From Monosporascus cannonballus (Eukaryota > Ascomycota > Sordariomycetes > Xylariales): 64,000 nt of DNA. Where the stretch lies: the NCBI GenBank assembly GCA_004154925.1, contig QJNS01000264.1, forward strand, positions 1 through 64,000, read 5' to 3'. Within the stretch, counting starts at the first letter, position 1, and each line of letters begins with the position of its first letter. The notes below the pieces were generated by a model. That model made no database searches. It saw only the letters and a program-made list of their open reading frames with translations, and was not told where the DNA came from. Position numbers and translations under genes: made by a program. Shown in pieces: positions 1-11,200 of this stretch.

Positions 1-112
1 TTAATTTTTTTAATTTTTTTAATTTTTTTAATTTTTTTAATTTTTTTAATTTTTTTAATTTTTTTAATTTTTTTAATTTTTTTAATTTTTTAATTTTTTT
101 AATTTTTTTTAA
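1..112. repeat. A/T tandem repeat, period about 9
   Basis: About twelve units of AA followed by seven T, with small length slips (six or eight T) near the distal end. It is a simple-sequence repeat truncated by the window edge, so its true length is unknown. No coding potential is seen. Confidence 0.9.
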
Positions 113-480
113 ATGTTTTGATCTTTTTTTAATTTTCCTTTTTTCTTTTTTATTATTATCTTATTTGATTTTATTTGTTATATCTTTTTTAAAAATCTTT
201 TAAATCTTTTCAAAAACTTTTTAATCGTTTGGAAATTTTTTAAATTTGTTTTAAATATTTTAATTTTTTAAAACTTTTTTAAATTGTTTTACAGTTTTTA
301 AAATATTTTAAATTTTCTTCAATTTTTTTAAAAAAAATTTCTTTAAATTGTTTTAATTTTTTTTTTTACATTCTTTTAACTTTCTTTTAAAAAAAAAATC
401 TTATTTTTTTTCTATTTCCTTTTTTTATTTAGTTTTATTTTTATTTTTATTTTTTATTTTTTATTTTTTGAAAATTGAGC
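113..480. other. AT-rich, T-skewed spacer
   Basis: Almost pure A/T with T strongly favoured on the plus strand. It continues the character of the tandem repeat but without a regular period. No gene or recognisable element is seen. The composition changes abruptly to GC-balanced DNA near position 480. Confidence 0.7.
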
Positions 481-1205
481 CCCCTTTTTATGGCATTAGT
501 ATGTCTCGGGTCGTCTACCGTATTCATTAATCCGCGTTCTAGTCAGTATTCAACGTAGATACGTCACGTTTGCTACTCAGACAGGTATTATCTATCATTC
601 CGTGGTCCTAGCCTTGATCCTGAGGCCGGCCCCCTTTGCCTTTGCATCAACTCAATCCGTCAAAAATATAACTTTTTCCCCCGTCTCCACAAACTTTTCG
701 TTCGATGTGATCATCTACACCGACCCATCTAGGCTCATCCTTGTTTTCATTCCTGTGTCATTCTTTCCTCTCGAGTTGATACTGCTACAATCCAAAGCCC
801 CTTTCCCCCCCGCCCCTACATGCCACCTCCCCTCCCTCAAAACCCCATTTCTCAGGAATAGATTGATACTGCTATCAATCGGAGGCGATACAAATGGAGC
901 CCCAATTAAGACATGTCACAGGTGATACTCTGCCACCCGTATTTAAACCACCCGGATCAGCATTCATACCTTAACCACAACTGTTGATGTATAGTCCACA
1001 AGCTTCGTCATCGCTGCCACACAGGATTTATTCAGAAGCAGTCACAGACCCAACATTTTCTTCCCACAAACAACTTTGGATATTCGTGGCTGCAGCGATA
1101 ACTAATCAATCATGGATGCATCGCCCCTCCAAAATGGAATCCTTCAGATTACCAAGTTCAGTTCCCAAATAACCACACCGACACCGGGTCGCCCTCCCGC
1201 TTTTG
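481..1205. other. GC-balanced intergenic stretch, no gene recognised
   Basis: Open frames here are short and not protein-like. The only structure noted is a perfect 8-bp inverted repeat with a 4-nt loop at 862-881 (GATTGATA, CTGC, TATCAATC). Confidence 0.5.
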
Positions 1206-2026
1206 TCAACGCTTCAGGAATGTCATCATGAACACACCACGCTGGAAGTGAAGGCTGGCCAGCTTGTTGGTAAGGACAGCAACCTTCTTGATCTTGGCGC
1301 CACCAAGCTCGCCGGTGTACTCGTTCAGCATCTTGATCTGACCCTGAAGCAAAGCATTGTTCTCGGTAAGGGGGGACCATCCTGCCGCACCGGGGGTCCT
1401 GCCGCGTGTTAGCATGGGAATCGAAGTCAAGCGAGTATTTAACGGCTAAACTATGGGTTGTCTCGTCATTGCCAGGAACCGAGAGACAGGGTGCTGGGTG
1501 CGTGGCTATAATTACATACTGGACTGTCATTAGCCATCTCTTCTAGGGCTCTACTACCAAGACTAGCCAAATATGAACGGTTTTTAGTCGGTATAAGGGG
1601 AATGACACGCACCAATTCAGCTGTGATCTCGTCCTCTCCGTCGAAATCCATACCTTTCACCTCGTATTCGTCCTCGACGCCGGCGTATAGGTCCTCATTT
1701 GTGATGCAATTGAGCCCCAGAAGCTCTAGGCGCTTCAAATCCTGTCCTGCACTCTTGCAGTTGTCTACTATCATGTCTCGGTGCTTCATACGTGGTCCGG
1801 ACAGTCTGTCCAGGTTGATGTTCGTAGTGATGTATGCGATGTCGGTGACTGTATATCGGCATATCTCATGCGGTCCTTTCATGATCTTGAAATGCTTCCA
1901 GAGAGTATTGCCACTATGGAGTTTGTTACCCATGAGCCTCTTCATGATTTCTAGAAAAGGAGGCTCGTCGTCTGGAACACGAGTAAGTCCCCATTCTTCG
2001 ATGGTAGAGCCGTGCGATGTCGGCAT
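1206..2026 (-). CDS. hypothetical protein, two exons, possible frameshift
   Basis: I do not recognise the family. The first exon starts at an ATG at 2026 and reads 169 codons to 1520, ending at a consensus GTATGT donor at 1519. The intron would be 1519-1400, with CTAAC followed by a CAG acceptor. The following exon reads in the spliced frame for a few codons. The much more protein-like frame, containing TENNALLQGQ and ending at the stop at 1206, lies one base away. The switch coincides with a run of six C (minus strand) near 1372. If that run were one base shorter, both exons would join cleanly. So this is either a real gene with a homopolymer error or indel, or a decaying gene. Without splicing, the first exon runs on to a stop at 1466 (186 aa). 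Confidence 0.4.
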
Positions 2027-2035
2027 GGCGATCAA

Positions 2036-3685
2036 ACGATAGGGGGGGAATGCAGTCAGGTGTCTAGTACAGCGAATAATAAGGTGTAGATGACCGACAG
2101 ACTGTTGAGGACAACTATGGTAGACTTGCTGGCCAACGAGTACCGTACTTTGGCGTTCTTAACAGCCAGAACAAGCTCTGCTAGACTTGGGGAGTCCATT
2201 TTATAGCTAAGTTGTCTTGGAACTCGATCCCATGGTTTGTTTGCCCGCTAGAGATTCCATGGATTCGCAGGTTTGTTCTGTGATCCAGAACTGAATTATT
2301 GCTTGCTTCTCATCGGGTGTCATTTGCCATTTGGCAAACACAATGGTCTTATATGCTAGACTCATGAATTCTCGGGGTCTTGCAAGAATCCAAAATCAAG
2401 TACTACCTACTGTTACTTTTGGCGGCCTGCAGTCCATTATCTAAAAATTATTTTGTTACCCAGTGTTTTCCCCAAGGCCACTCCCGGAAATCAGTTTAGA
2501 ATGGTATTCTTACCTTGGTAAAAAGTTTAATATATGACTGAGGCGCAATGATGCAAAAGTAGCCCCTTTACGAAACGCTAGCTATGGAATCATGGACGTG
2601 TACCAGAGTGTCTGTACAATCCCTTCTAGTATGTAGTACGAAGCTCAAGACTTGAGGTTCCGGCAAAGGATCGACTCTCTCCAACAATTGTTACTTCTTT
2701 TACCGGCGTTTCCGAGCCTTGATTCGGCTAACAATGTCCGTTCAGACTGTCATACAGGCATATGTAGAAGACGCTACACCGCAGCTGTCACACAGAGCAA
2801 ACGAGGTCTTCTCTTCCGATGAAAGTTTCCTTCCATTACCGCGGAAGCACTGACTGACGCCGGGCTTATCTTAAATAGGATAAAAAATGCGGAGCCAGAT
2901 GCAGACAAAAGAGGAGGCATAATATCACAAGAGTTTGTTGTAAATGTAGTGTGAATTTTTCTTAATAGTAGCTTTTCGTTTTCTCAACTTAAGTACTCTT
3001 TCAACCTCCTCATCGTTCTACTTCTTCCTCTTGATGTTGGGACAACCCGGGCTCCTTTCGCACATTCGTTACGCTATCATGGTATACTAACACTAAGATG
3101 GTTTCACTCGATAATCCATCCCTAATTTCCACTGCAGTACTGTGGTCAGGTCTAAGGAATATTTCATTTATGGTCGGTGCACGGCGTAGAGAGGCGCTTG
3201 CAGTGTAGCAAAGGCATAATAACCATATCTGTAATGAAGAGTTAGAGAGTATGTGCCATAATCCATATCTCTAAATACCCATCAAGTTGTGCAGGTGGCG
3301 CGTCTTTCAGGATTATGGCGGTTCGATAATGGGACTTAGTTGATCACCGCCACCGAAGTCTCGGGAACGAGCGATACCTTATTCAAGAACGGAAACAAGA
3401 CTACGCTACTTTATTCTGTCTGGGCAAGTTCCTGAATGAGCTTGTTGACGTTTGCGTCTGAAACCCTACAGTCGGAAGTTCTTATGTAACTTATCTTCAT
3501 ATATAGACTTATGTCCAGACCAACCCCTTTCCATCGCCACTATGCGATGCTGCCATCCATGTCAGCCTCAATGACATCGAGTTGACTTTCGTGCCACTCG
3601 AGATCAGCCGCCCAAAATTACCCGTCGGTTAACGATGACCGAGGAATCCTTCGACTGAGAAAAATCCCACGTGAGTGATAACCGC
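2036..3685. other. intergenic, no gene recognised
   Basis: GC-balanced sequence between two minus-strand genes. No open frame with protein-like composition and no RNA gene was recognised. The part next to 3685 is probably the 3' untranslated region of the rvt-type gene. Confidence 0.5.
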
Positions 3686-6600
3686 CTAACCCTGCCACTT
3701 CACCCTCCTGTCTCTGAAGAGCGAAACCATGCCCATGGGAAGCAAACCAGGCTCGACGATATGGAGGCCACCGAAACGCTCCATGGCCTCAGGGCCGTAC
3801 AGAGCGGCAACCCACTTCCAGTACGGCTCCATGGCCTCCCAGCGGGGGTTGAAGCCGCCGAGCCCGCCACCGGGAAACTCGGGCCCGCGGAGCTGGAGGT
3901 CCTCTACGCCGCGGGCCACGGCGGGAGGACACTCGCGGATGCCCCGGTCCCGCGGCGCGCGCAGCAGCGACCGATACACGTTGTACAGGCTCCCCTCGAA
4001 GCCTTGGTAGAAGGCATCGCGGTGGCGCGCGTACTCTTCGAAGCTCATGAACGTGCGGCGGTCGTCGGGGGAGGGCTTCCAGCACGCGTCGTCCCTCTGG
4101 TACGGGACCGGGCCCCGGTTCTTGAATACAGCATTGTGGCGCGCGTAGGCCTCGCGCTCAGCCTCGAGGAATCGCTCCACGGCCGCCTCCGGGTCGCCGG
4201 GGCGCACGCGGTCGTGCGCCTGCAGGATCGAGATGAAGGGGCTCCGGAGGTCGAGACCGCCGAGCTCCATCGGGAAGAAGAGGTACGCGTCCGGGACGTC
4301 CCTGATGCCGAAGCGTTGCTCCAGGGTCGCCTTGAGGTAGTCGACGACGCTGTTGACGACGATGCTGCTGCCGTTGATCGTGGATTCGCGGTCCAGGAGC
4401 GATGGCGGTGATGACGACGAAGATGAAGATGGTGGGGAGAAGAGCTCCCGCTGGATCCGGTTGTGCGTCTCGAGCATCTCGCACACGTGCTCGCGGCCGA
4501 AGCAGTGCGCCGGCTTGCCGAAGTTGGCTGTAAAGAAGGTGGCGGCGTATGTATTCCACGCCTGCACGACTACAACATCTAAAGTCAGCAATTGCCCTTT
4601 GGACTCGAATAGGGGAAAGTTGTACGACATGTTTCGAAGATATAACCTGCTAAAAGCCCCAATTCGGAGATCTGTGTCCGTGAACTAAGAATTGGGGGAG
4701 GTGAGTGTTTAGAAATAGCTTACAGGCGATGACACCTCTGCGACGCTTCTCGTGTAGCTGCCCGCGCAAGTCGGCGATGTGCCGGTCGACCATGACTTGG
4801 TCGATCTCGAAGCGGCCCGTCCGCGGCGAGAGCCGCAGAAAACCCCAGCGGACGTCGCCCTCGGCCAGTGCCGGTCGAAGCGAGCGGTCGACGCCGTCTT
4901 CGTCGTCGCAGACCATGGGCTCGGGCTGACCCTCGGGGGGAATCCGCACCGAGCCCGTCTTCGCGGTGCCGGCGCGCGTGCCCGTTACGGCGGCAAACTC
5001 CAACACGGCGCCCCAGGCCTTCACAGCCGTGCCGTGGTCGCGCGACCAGAACCAGAAGTCGTCGTGCGCGCGCCAGAGTACGTCTCTGCCGTCCGTGGCC
5101 CGGTTGACGGCGAGGTCGAGGCAGAAGAGCACGGCCTCGCCGAAGACGTCGCTGAGGGCGTGGGACGCGGGGGTGCCGCGGCGTCGCGTGCGCGGCTGCT
5201 GCTGGCCGTCGCCTTCGTCGTCCTCGAGGAACCGCAGCGGCGCCCGGAGGAACCGCGCGAAGAACCCGAGCCAGGCCTTGGAGACGCCAAAGAAATCCAG
5301 AACGGCAAGCACGGTTTCGTGCGGCAGCAGCGAGTTCCAGCTGTCGAACACGGAGTGGAACGCCGTGATCCCGCCGTACAACTTCGTGTTGATGGCGACC
5401 TCGGTGGCCAGCAGGCGCAGCAGACGTTGTTTGTCCTCCATCGGGGATTTCCTAGTACTAGACCCCGGGGGAGCGTCGAGACCGTCGTCCTCATCTTCAT
5501 CATCATCACCTCTACGCCCACCTTTGATAGGATGTGCCATATTCGTGCCAGCAAAGCCGTTTTGGATGGATGGTCCCCGCATTCGCTGAAAGTCTCGCGA
5601 CACTTGACCCTGTTGACGGTAGACCGCTTGTGCCACCTGCTGCTGCTGCTGCTGCTGCATGTTGTATTGGGCTGCTGCCGGCGCTGGCGCTGCTTGGTAC
5701 TCGGCTTCTTCTTCGCCCAGCGAGGCTTCATTTCGCTGGATCTCGGAGTCTTTGAGGTGCGAAAGGAAATAGTGTTTCCGGTAGATGGTGTTCCTGAGCG
5801 ACTGGACGGAGCGTTCTGTTCTCTGGTCCCCTAGGTAGTATTGCCTCCGCATCAGGTCCGTCTTCGGAATATCCCTTCCCTGGACCTTGCAGCTGGCCGA
5901 GGTGTCGCAGAACGCCCGGAGGGCTGACTTTAGGAAGATGGACCACTTGACGCCGACGTACTCCAGGAAGAGAGCCTGCAGGAGATCCTCGTGCATGACG
6001 ATGTTGTAGATCCCGCTGAGCCTCCGCTGCTGCTCGAGTGGCACGCCGCCGCCGTCGCCCCACGTCCAGGAGTCCAGCGCCGCAATCCGCATGTTGAGGA
6101 CGTCGGCGATCTCCGACAGGATGATCGGGTTGTTCTTAAAGTCCTTGAGCACCTCGCGCTTCTCGTCGGTGAGGAGAGTCGAGGAGACCAGGCCGTCGGC
6201 GACCCACTGGAGCGTGGCATTGTTGAATTGGTTCGGAGCAGATAGCTCGCTCTCGAACGCGGCAACCCTCATCCGCAGAGTTCTTAGTGCTTTCTTCTTC
6301 TCGAGGCCTTCGGGGTCCCGAAGACCAAAGGCCTTGTTTAGATAAGTTCGGAGACCATCTTCGTCTACGATGGCTGGTTGAAAGACCATCCGTTCCCACT
6401 CCGCCCGCGAGTCGCGCTTCATGGCACCACCGCGTCCTCGGATGCCTCGACCAAAACCATGTCTTCTGGGATATTCTGGTCCGACTTCTCCGCCGCCAGC
6501 CATTCTGTGACGAGCTGGGCATACAGGGAGGCATACTGGAACTTCAACGACTGCGTGCCCAGGTGTCGTAGGAGAGACTTCTCCCATTTGTCCATCATGC

Positions 6601-6916
6601 CAGCGGACACGGAGGGGTCGTAGGCTGCCTGCGCAAGGAAGCAGTCGAGATTCTGCAGCTCGAGCTCGAGGTCCCGGTTCTTCGTCTGACCGAGCAGGAC
6701 CTTGCCGGACATATCCGTCTTCACGGCGTAGCAGGCCTTAACGCCACTGCTCAAGATCTGAAGGCGTTTGAGGGGCCGCTTCTCATGGTCGAGGGAGGAG
6801 ATGAGCTGGGCCTTCTGGGCTTCGAATCTCGATCTGCGCTTGGAGAGCTCCTCTAGCTTGGTGTTCGTGATGTCTTGAATGGTGCTGGATAGAACGCTAC
6901 CACCGGAGGAGGCCAT
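3686..6916 (-). CDS. rvt: cellular reverse transcriptase-related protein (RVT type)
   Basis: Proposed model: exons 6916-6525, 6465-4724 and 4569-3686, giving 1005 aa in frame. The N-terminus is polar and coiled-coil-like (about residues 15-60). The RT core has GTPASHALSDVFGE (about 561-574) as motif B and RAHDDFWFW (HDD about 598-600) in place of the usual YxDD motif C, followed by AKTGSVRI. A glutamine run (about 401-407) and an acidic patch precede the core. After the core come QAWNTYAATFF, CFGREHV and a thumb-like ELGGLDLRSPF. This layout fits the rvt family: single-copy, non-mobile RT relatives of fungi and some bacteria that polymerise nucleotides in vitro but have no firmly known cellular role. 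Intron 2 (4723-4570) has a GTAAGC donor, a CTGAC branch point and a TAG acceptor. Intron 1 (6524-6466, GTATGC to CCCAG) is inferred because it restores the frame. Without it, an upstream 165-aa frame ends in a TGA overlapping the next ATG. There are no LTRs or RIP scars, so it is a resident gene. Confidence 0.85.
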
Positions 6917-7733
6917 GGTGATGGAGTGTGAAGGAGGATAAGTGTGTGTGTCTGTGTCCGTGTTTGACGAGTAGCGTAAGGGATCAATACTTGAGATGTG
7001 AAGGGAGAAGGGGTATCAACAGTAGCGCGGAGGTGCTATACTTATATATCCAAGGTAGGCATACACACGCTGCAAGGCTGCGGCATTGCAGTTGGTACGT
7101 CTGCCTAATCAAACGACGAATACATAGCAGAGACAGGTGGTCCTTGCAACCAACGGCCTGAGGGTCAAGTCGTGCGGAGTATACAGATGACTATGTTCAT
7201 TAAAAAGGGCATAAGCTCCAGACCAAAAAGCTCGAAAGAGTTCAAAGCTAACAAAAGCCACAACTCGAGGAGCTGAGCGGTAAGCTGCATTGCAGATTCC
7301 GGGAATCCTCTTCTAACAGTCCTGCAACTCGTTCCTCTCCGCCATAAGCAAAGCTTCTTTCCTGAGGCTGCTTTGGCGTTATTGATAAGCTGAAAATATT
7401 CCGTGATTTAAAACACGCCCAACACGCCCCTTTGGCTACCACCAGCGGCCTCCAGGGACGCCTGCGCTGGGCTGCTCACTTCGCTCGAGGTAAATAGGCC
7501 ACAGGTGGGGGTATGCACGCTAAGGTTCTGACGAATGGGGGAGTTTTAGCCACGGTTTAAGCCACACCTAAAGGTTCTTTTCTTATATATAATTTCAACT
7601 TAGAAAAGCCTCACTACATATTTTATATTCTGGTATTTAACAGTAAAGCTCTGCTGATAAGTTCATCACCCTTCAGCGTGTCGGTGTCGCGGCACCGATG
7701 TTTAGGTAGGGGGTGAGCAATGTACTTACCTTC
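6917..7733. other. upstream region of rvt and edge of Copia insertion
   Basis: GC-balanced and without a recognisable gene. It should contain the rvt promoter. The last bases (7734-7738, GCGTC) are the left target duplication of the adjacent retrotransposon. Confidence 0.5.
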
Positions 7734-7738
7734 GCGTC

Positions 7739-7977
7739 TATGAGACCCTGCATCACACACAGAAGCATATAACTGAAGAAAAGGTATATTGAAGGTTGCA
7801 TAACCTCTAGAAGGTCCTAGCTAGAAGGTGAGGGTAGCGAACCCTCCTTTTATACATGTAAACACAACTGTAGTTAAGAGAAAAAGATACCGGGGGTGCA
7901 TAAAGTAGCCTTGTTTTAGTAGGTGATCAAACTAAGTCAAGGTTTAGCGGTTTGATCGACTTTAGCTGGGTCTGATA
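7739..7977 (-). repeat. Copia-1 LTR, left copy (3' LTR in element sense)
   Basis: About 240 bp, matching 13865-14104 along its whole length. The two copies differ almost entirely by C/T and G/A exchanges, for example TGAGACCC here against TAAGACCC there. The right end reads GATA where the other copy keeps GACA. Confidence 0.9.
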
Positions 7978-8130
7978 CACCCCCCCAGTTGTTAGGAATT
8001 AACAGTTAAAGCTTTTACGACATTAAACAAGTGCCCAAAAAGGAAATACCGTGGTATTTAGGACAAAAACAAGGAAAATAAAAGGTCGGGGAAATGCGTT
8101 ATAAAGTATTCTTTACGACGTACCTTCGAA

Positions 8131-8201
8131 GCTTGTAATGGGATTCGAACCCATGCCTTGAAGTGTTAAAACCTGATATTATACCGTTAAATTATAAAAA
8201 T
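8131..8201 (-). tRNA. tRNA-like sequence inside Copia-1, RIP-damaged
   Basis: About 71 nt on the minus strand. The T arm is perfect (ATGGG, TTCGAAT, CCCAT), giving an exact internal B box. The A box is TAATTTAACGG, which fits TRGYNNANNGG after one G-to-A change. The 3' acceptor TACAAGC would pair with a 5' acceptor that is now ATTTTTA, mostly explained by RIP. The anticodon stem is broken. The loop TTTTAAC would have been TTTTGAC (UUG, glutamine) before a G-to-A change, but that identity is a guess. It lies about 150 bp inside the 3' LTR of the element and is not the primer-binding site. It is probably a dead, captured or inserted tRNA gene. Confidence 0.5.
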
Positions 8202-11200
8202 TTTATTAGAAATTTTCTTTATTAACCTTATCTTTAAGGCTATTTAAAGATAAAGATATAAAAACAATAAGGGAAAAAAACGATAAGAAAAAAACAAGGG
8301 CAATAATTTTACGTTATTAAGCGACGCCTGGGATCAATTAATATTTCTTAGGCTTTTTTCAATTTTAAAATAATATCCCGAAAATTTAATAATTTAACGA
8401 ATTTTTAATGTTATTAAAACTTTAAAAGCTTAATTAAGTTATTTACCACCATAGCGTTAATAAGTATTTATTTAATCCTTATTTTTCCTATTACGTAAAT
8501 TTCGTAAAGCTAATAATTATAGATATTTACGTGTTTTAATTTTGTAATTAAGCATATAGTTTTTTTAATAACTAATCGTATCGTTTAGCTATTATTCACT
8601 TAAATAATTAGATTTTTTCTTAGCTTTAAGCCAATAGCCCTAAATAACCTTAATATAAAAAAAGCTTTTTTAACGATTTATAACAAAGTTAACAATTTAA
8701 CCTCTGTATTCGAAATAATAATTATATCCTGCTTATTAGTCCTCTATATAATTAGGCTATCAAAAAATAACAATACGAATCTTTAAAAACTTTTCCGATT
8801 AAGGTTATCCGCGAATAAAACGTAGTTCATACATAAAAACGATCGTACGTTAAGATTTTTGTTATTTCCGAATTTTAAAGTTAAAATACGTAAAGAATAA
8901 ACGTAAAAAATAAGCTTATTAGTAATGTTAAAATATATAAAGCTAAGATTTTTACAATAATATAACAAATAAAAAACAACTTTAACCAAATCCGAGCGAA
9001 TAACGATAATTCCGTATAACAAATTTCCGCTTTTTTCAAAATATAACTTTTTAAATATTATTAACGTTTTACCTTAATATTTTTAAAAAAACTTCTATTT
9101 AAAAACTTTAAAATAACGTTTTTTTAAACATAAATAACTTAAAATATACATAGAATTTTTCCTCATAAATATTTTATAATAACTATAACTTTTTAATTTC
9201 GTAATCTCGCTAAATATAGATCTTAAAAAATTATTATAAATTCTTTAAATTATTAATATAAAAACGGTATGTTAATTTCGTAAGAAATTCTTTATTATAT
9301 ATTATATCGCAAGTTCTATATATTATAACTATATCGTTAACGTAAAAAAATAACGTTAACCAGTTATTAATCATAATATATAAATTATTCGGAATAAATT
9401 TTAATCCTAATTCCTTTAATTTTACTATTAGGTCCTATTATTACAAAAATGGTAATCGCCTTAAGCCGTATAGGGCCTTCCAGAACCTTAAATAAAAGCC
9501 CGGACGTACGAATCCCTATAAAAAACGTACATATATTAACTTATCGAAATCGTTATACAAAAATATGTTAACAGCATTGAACTAACAAAATTCAAAATTA
9601 AATCGGATTATAACAGCTATAAACATACGGAAAAATCTGCCTACTAACGTAAAAACGTAAGCGTTAAAGTCCTTACGGAATTAAAAGTCATTACGGATAA
9701 TTATTTTAACCTTAAACTTTTAAAATATCCCGTATTTATTAAATTTATATATAAATACTTACATTAATAAAAAAAATACCGTTAAAATTTACGTCTTAAA
9801 TCGCCTTTTATAATAAAATAATAATAATTAATCGTCTTACCCGATATATTTAATCTTACTTTTTTGCATAATTATTTTCCAGTTTTTAACGTATTTATGT
9901 TATATAGCTTTTTACCAATTTTTAAGGGTAATGGAAAAACTAATATAATATAGGCAATTATGCTTAATCGCAATTAAAAAATAACGTTAAAAACGGTTAA
10001 ATACGTATTACGTTTTTCAAATTTCAATTTATAATTCGTATTAACCAAAAATATTTTTTTTCCGTTATACGTTTTAAAATCGATAATAACTATTTAATTT
10101 AGGAAATTTAGCTCGGTACGGCGTTACCGTAATTTAAAAAAAAACCTTATAATGCATTTAAGCTTTATCCGGCAATAATACGTTAAATTATTAATAATTT
10201 AGATTTTTAAGGGCTAAACTAACTTCTGATATAGGCAAATAAAACTATATAACCTTACGTTCTAAATTATCCGTTTTATTAATAATATCTAAAATGTTGT
10301 TTTCGAAATTATTATTAATTACCGAATTAAAAGAATTTTCGTTAAAATACGAATTATAGATTTTGTCTACTTTTACCTTCTTAATTTCCTATAAAATGTC
10401 TTAATTAAAAAGGTCCGTAACTATTACGATAATATTGTAAATAACTTTTTCAAATTCGTTTTATTTTGCCGAATTATCCACCCTTTTAACGATATATATT
10501 TTTAAGGGATTATTATTAAAAATGACTTTAAACATCTTTAAAAAAAATTATTATTATAAATAAAATAAAAATATTATTAATTTAATCGTTTAATTCCGTA
10601 ATTTTGAACGAAAAATTTTTTATTTGCCCTAATATTTTTTCGTTTTGTCGAAAATAACGTCCTTAACGATAATAATACGTTATTACGAAAAGATCCATAC
10701 TTAATATATATTATTAATTATATATTTTACGAAATAACCGATATACGTTTTAGGATTTATTTTTTTTCAAGCGTTTTATACTCTAACGGATAACTTCCGT
10801 AAGCATATAAACCTTTAATTTGAAAAATACAATATTCGTTACGTTTACTTTCAAACTTTTTTCGGAAATAAATATTTTATCCCTTTTAATTAATTATTTT
10901 TTAAAACCTTAAGTAAAAGTTTTTTAATTTAAGATTTAAATAAACATACAATTAACGATATATATAGTTATTTCTATAACTTCCGGCTATAAATTAAAAA
11001 TAAATATTATTACGACTTAATAAGTTTCGGCCTTAAAAAATAATTAAACAAAAATTATACGGATTACCTTATTGATTACGTAACGGTAATTATTACCAAG
11101 CTAATAATTAATAATAATTAAAAATAATTATAAACAATTATAATTATTATTAACCGTCTAATTATAAATAATTAAGCCAAACAGGAAAAAAAATATATAT

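Noticed and set aside
1..480. Telomeric or centromeric repeat.
   Set aside because: The unit is an A/T microsatellite, not TTAGGG, and the window edge prevents any size estimate.
862..881. Perfect 8-bp inverted repeat with a 4-nt loop as a terminator or regulatory hairpin.
   Set aside because: No neighbouring transcript end or gene supports a role; recorded only as structure.
602..1172. Plus-strand open frames of 107 and 62 codons.
   Set aside because: No domain-like composition, no splice context and no ribosomal or secretory features; likely chance frames.
3671..6623. Long open frames opposite and overlapping the rvt exons, up to 351 codons on the plus strand.
   Set aside because: They are Arg/Ala/Pro-rich mirror frames of GC-rich coding DNA. 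The minus-strand frame carries recognisable RT motifs.
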